In this document: piece after piece, positions 6,205 through 7,103 of the stretch
Numbering within the stretch: position 1 is the stretch's first letter
Layout of the letters: the number at the start of each line of letters is the position of its first letter
Source: Clostridiales bacterium
Lineage (GTDB): Bacteria > Bacillota > Clostridia > Oscillospirales > CAG-272
Length of the DNA: 7,103 nucleotides
Assembly (NCBI GenBank): GCA_004554105.1
Contig: SFNW01000096.1
Location: 1-7,103, forward strand
Direction of reading: 5' to 3'
The notes under the pieces: generated by a model
Databases searched by the model: none
What the model saw: only the letters and a program-made list of their open reading frames with translations
Told to the model about the DNA's origin: nothing
Program-made: the position numbers and the translations under genes

Positions 6205-7103
6205 ATGAAGGATAAGGGAAAATTCTATGTAACAACGGCGATTGCCTACAGTTCGCGCAAGCCGCATTTCGGCAACACCTATGAGGTCATTATGACCGAC
6301 GCGCTCGCGCGCTTCAAGCGGCAGGTCGGCTACGACGTTTTCTTTTTGACCGGCACGGACGAACACGGGCAGAAAATCGAAAACTATGCCAACGAGGCGG
6401 GCATCTCGCCTAAAGAATATGTCGACAAGGTCTCTGCGGAGATTCGCCGCATCTGGGACCTGATGGGCGCAAGCTACGATAAATTTATCCGCACGACCGA
6501 CGACTACCATGTCCGCGCCGTACAGCATATTTTCAAAAAGCTGTACGACAAGGGCGACATTTATAAAGGGCATTACGAGGGCTGGTACTGCGAGCCCTGC
6601 GAATCCTTCTTCACCGAGACGCAGGTCGTCGACGGCAAATGCCCCGACTGCGGCGCACCGGTCAAGCGCGCGAAAGAGGAAGCCTACTTCTTTAAGATGA
6701 GCAATTACGCGGACAAGCTCATGGCGTATATCGACGAGCACCCCGAGTTTATCGAGCCCGAAGCACGCAAAAAGGAAATGGTCAACAACTTCCTCAAGGC
6801 GGGGCTCCAGGACCTCTGTGTTTCGCGCACTTCGTTCAAGTGGGGCATTCCGATTACCTTTGACGAAAAGCACGTCACCTATGTCTGGATTGACGCGCTG
6901 TCCAACTATATTACCGCGCTCGGCTATGACCCCGACAACGAAAAGCAGCCCGAGCTGTTTGAAAAATTCTGGCCTGCCGACGTGCATATCATCGGCAAGG
7001 ATATTCTGCGCTTCCACACCATCTACTGGCCGATCATTCTGATGGCGCTCGATTTGCCGCTGCCGAAGAAGGTCTTCGGCCACCCGTGGTTCAATCTCGG
7101 CGA
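6205..7103 (+). CDS. metG: methionyl-tRNA synthetase, N-terminal part (runs off the window)
   Basis: This enzyme charges tRNA-Met and initiator tRNA with methionine in the cytoplasm. The first 299 codons plus two bases are present, and the frame is open to the right edge. Firmicute MetRS is usually about 640-680 residues. The core begins KFYVTTAIAYSS right at the start, with the HIGH motif as HFGN (21-24). TGTDEHGQKI (49-58) is a strong MetRS signature. A zinc knuckle has C129, C132, C146 and C149 (WYCEPC and KCPDCG). The methionine-pocket region includes YVWIDALSNY, and VHIIGKDILRFH is intact. The window stops at HPWFNLG, just before the expected KMSKS loop. The ATG at 6205 follows GGAGG (6195-6199) by 5 nt. 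The same frame is open upstream to a TTG at 6124 that also has a well-placed GGGAG, but family similarity begins at 6205 and that TTG is the promoter -35, so 6205 is preferred. It shares strand with cwlD, 97 nt upstream, but has its own promoter. Confidence 0.97.
   Translation, partial: MKDKGKFYVTTAIAYSSRKPHFGNTYEVIMTDALARFKRQVGYDVFFLTGTDEHGQKIENYANEAGISPKEYVDKVSAEIRRIWDLMGASYDKFIRTTDDYHVRAVQHIFKKLYDKGDIYKGHYEGWYCEPCESFFTETQVVDGKCPDCGAPVKRAKEEAYFFKMSNYADKLMAYIDEHPEFIEPEARKKEMVNNFLKAGLQDLCVSRTSFKWGIPITFDEKHVTYVWIDALSNYITALGYDPDNEKQPELFEKFWPADVHIIGKDILRFHTIYWPIILMALDLPLPKKVFGHPWFNLG

Noticed and set aside
5842..7083. 413-codon open frame on the minus strand opposite metG and the end of cwlD
   Set aside because: It is codon-aligned with metG and has no domain signature. 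It is a codon-bias shadow.

Overview
The window reads as an ordinary chromosomal segment of a spore-forming Clostridia-type Firmicute, probably near Ruminococcaceae/Oscillospiraceae. This is inferred from three things: moderately GC-rich coding with strong GGAGG-type ribosome binding sites, a CwlD-like spore-cortex amidase, and a Gram-positive surface protein that combines a cohesin-like domain with SLH repeats. All supported genes lie on the + strand. No RNA gene, CRISPR array, insertion sequence or phage gene was seen.

Layout. Bases 1-167 may hold the 3' end of an upstream gene, and a near-consensus sigma-A promoter lies at 112-140. Four closely packed genes follow with gaps of 14, 16 and 25 nt. 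They are an MBL-fold (glyoxalase II-like) hydrolase at 171-785, glutamyl-tRNA synthetase gltX at 800-2443, glutaminyl-tRNA synthetase glnS at 2460-4118, and a secreted cohesin-like/SLH protein at 4144-5247. A 14-bp perfect-stem terminator at 5261-5294 closes this probable operon. A CwlD-like N-acetylmuramoyl-L-alanine amidase follows at 5358-6107. Then comes methionyl-tRNA synthetase metG, which starts at 6205 behind its own extended -10 promoter and runs off the right edge just before its KMSKS loop.

How the genes relate. Three aminoacyl-tRNA synthetases (Glu, Gln, Met) sit within 7 kb, all of them translation housekeeping. The hydrolase leading the operon would clear thioesters such as S-lactoylglutathione-like or bacillithiol conjugates, but its substrate cannot be read from the sequence. 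The two envelope proteins act outside the cytoplasm: the SLH protein at the cell wall, the amidase probably in cortex or wall peptidoglycan. I see no functional reason for the SLH gene to share a transcript with gltX-glnS, and that is the most unusual point of the context.

I found no convincing previously undescribed system. The most useful second looks are the single-cohesin SLH protein inside an aminoacyl-tRNA synthetase operon, the tandem gltX-glnS pair with a half-erased zinc site in GluRS, and the metG promoter with a palindrome over its predicted start site.
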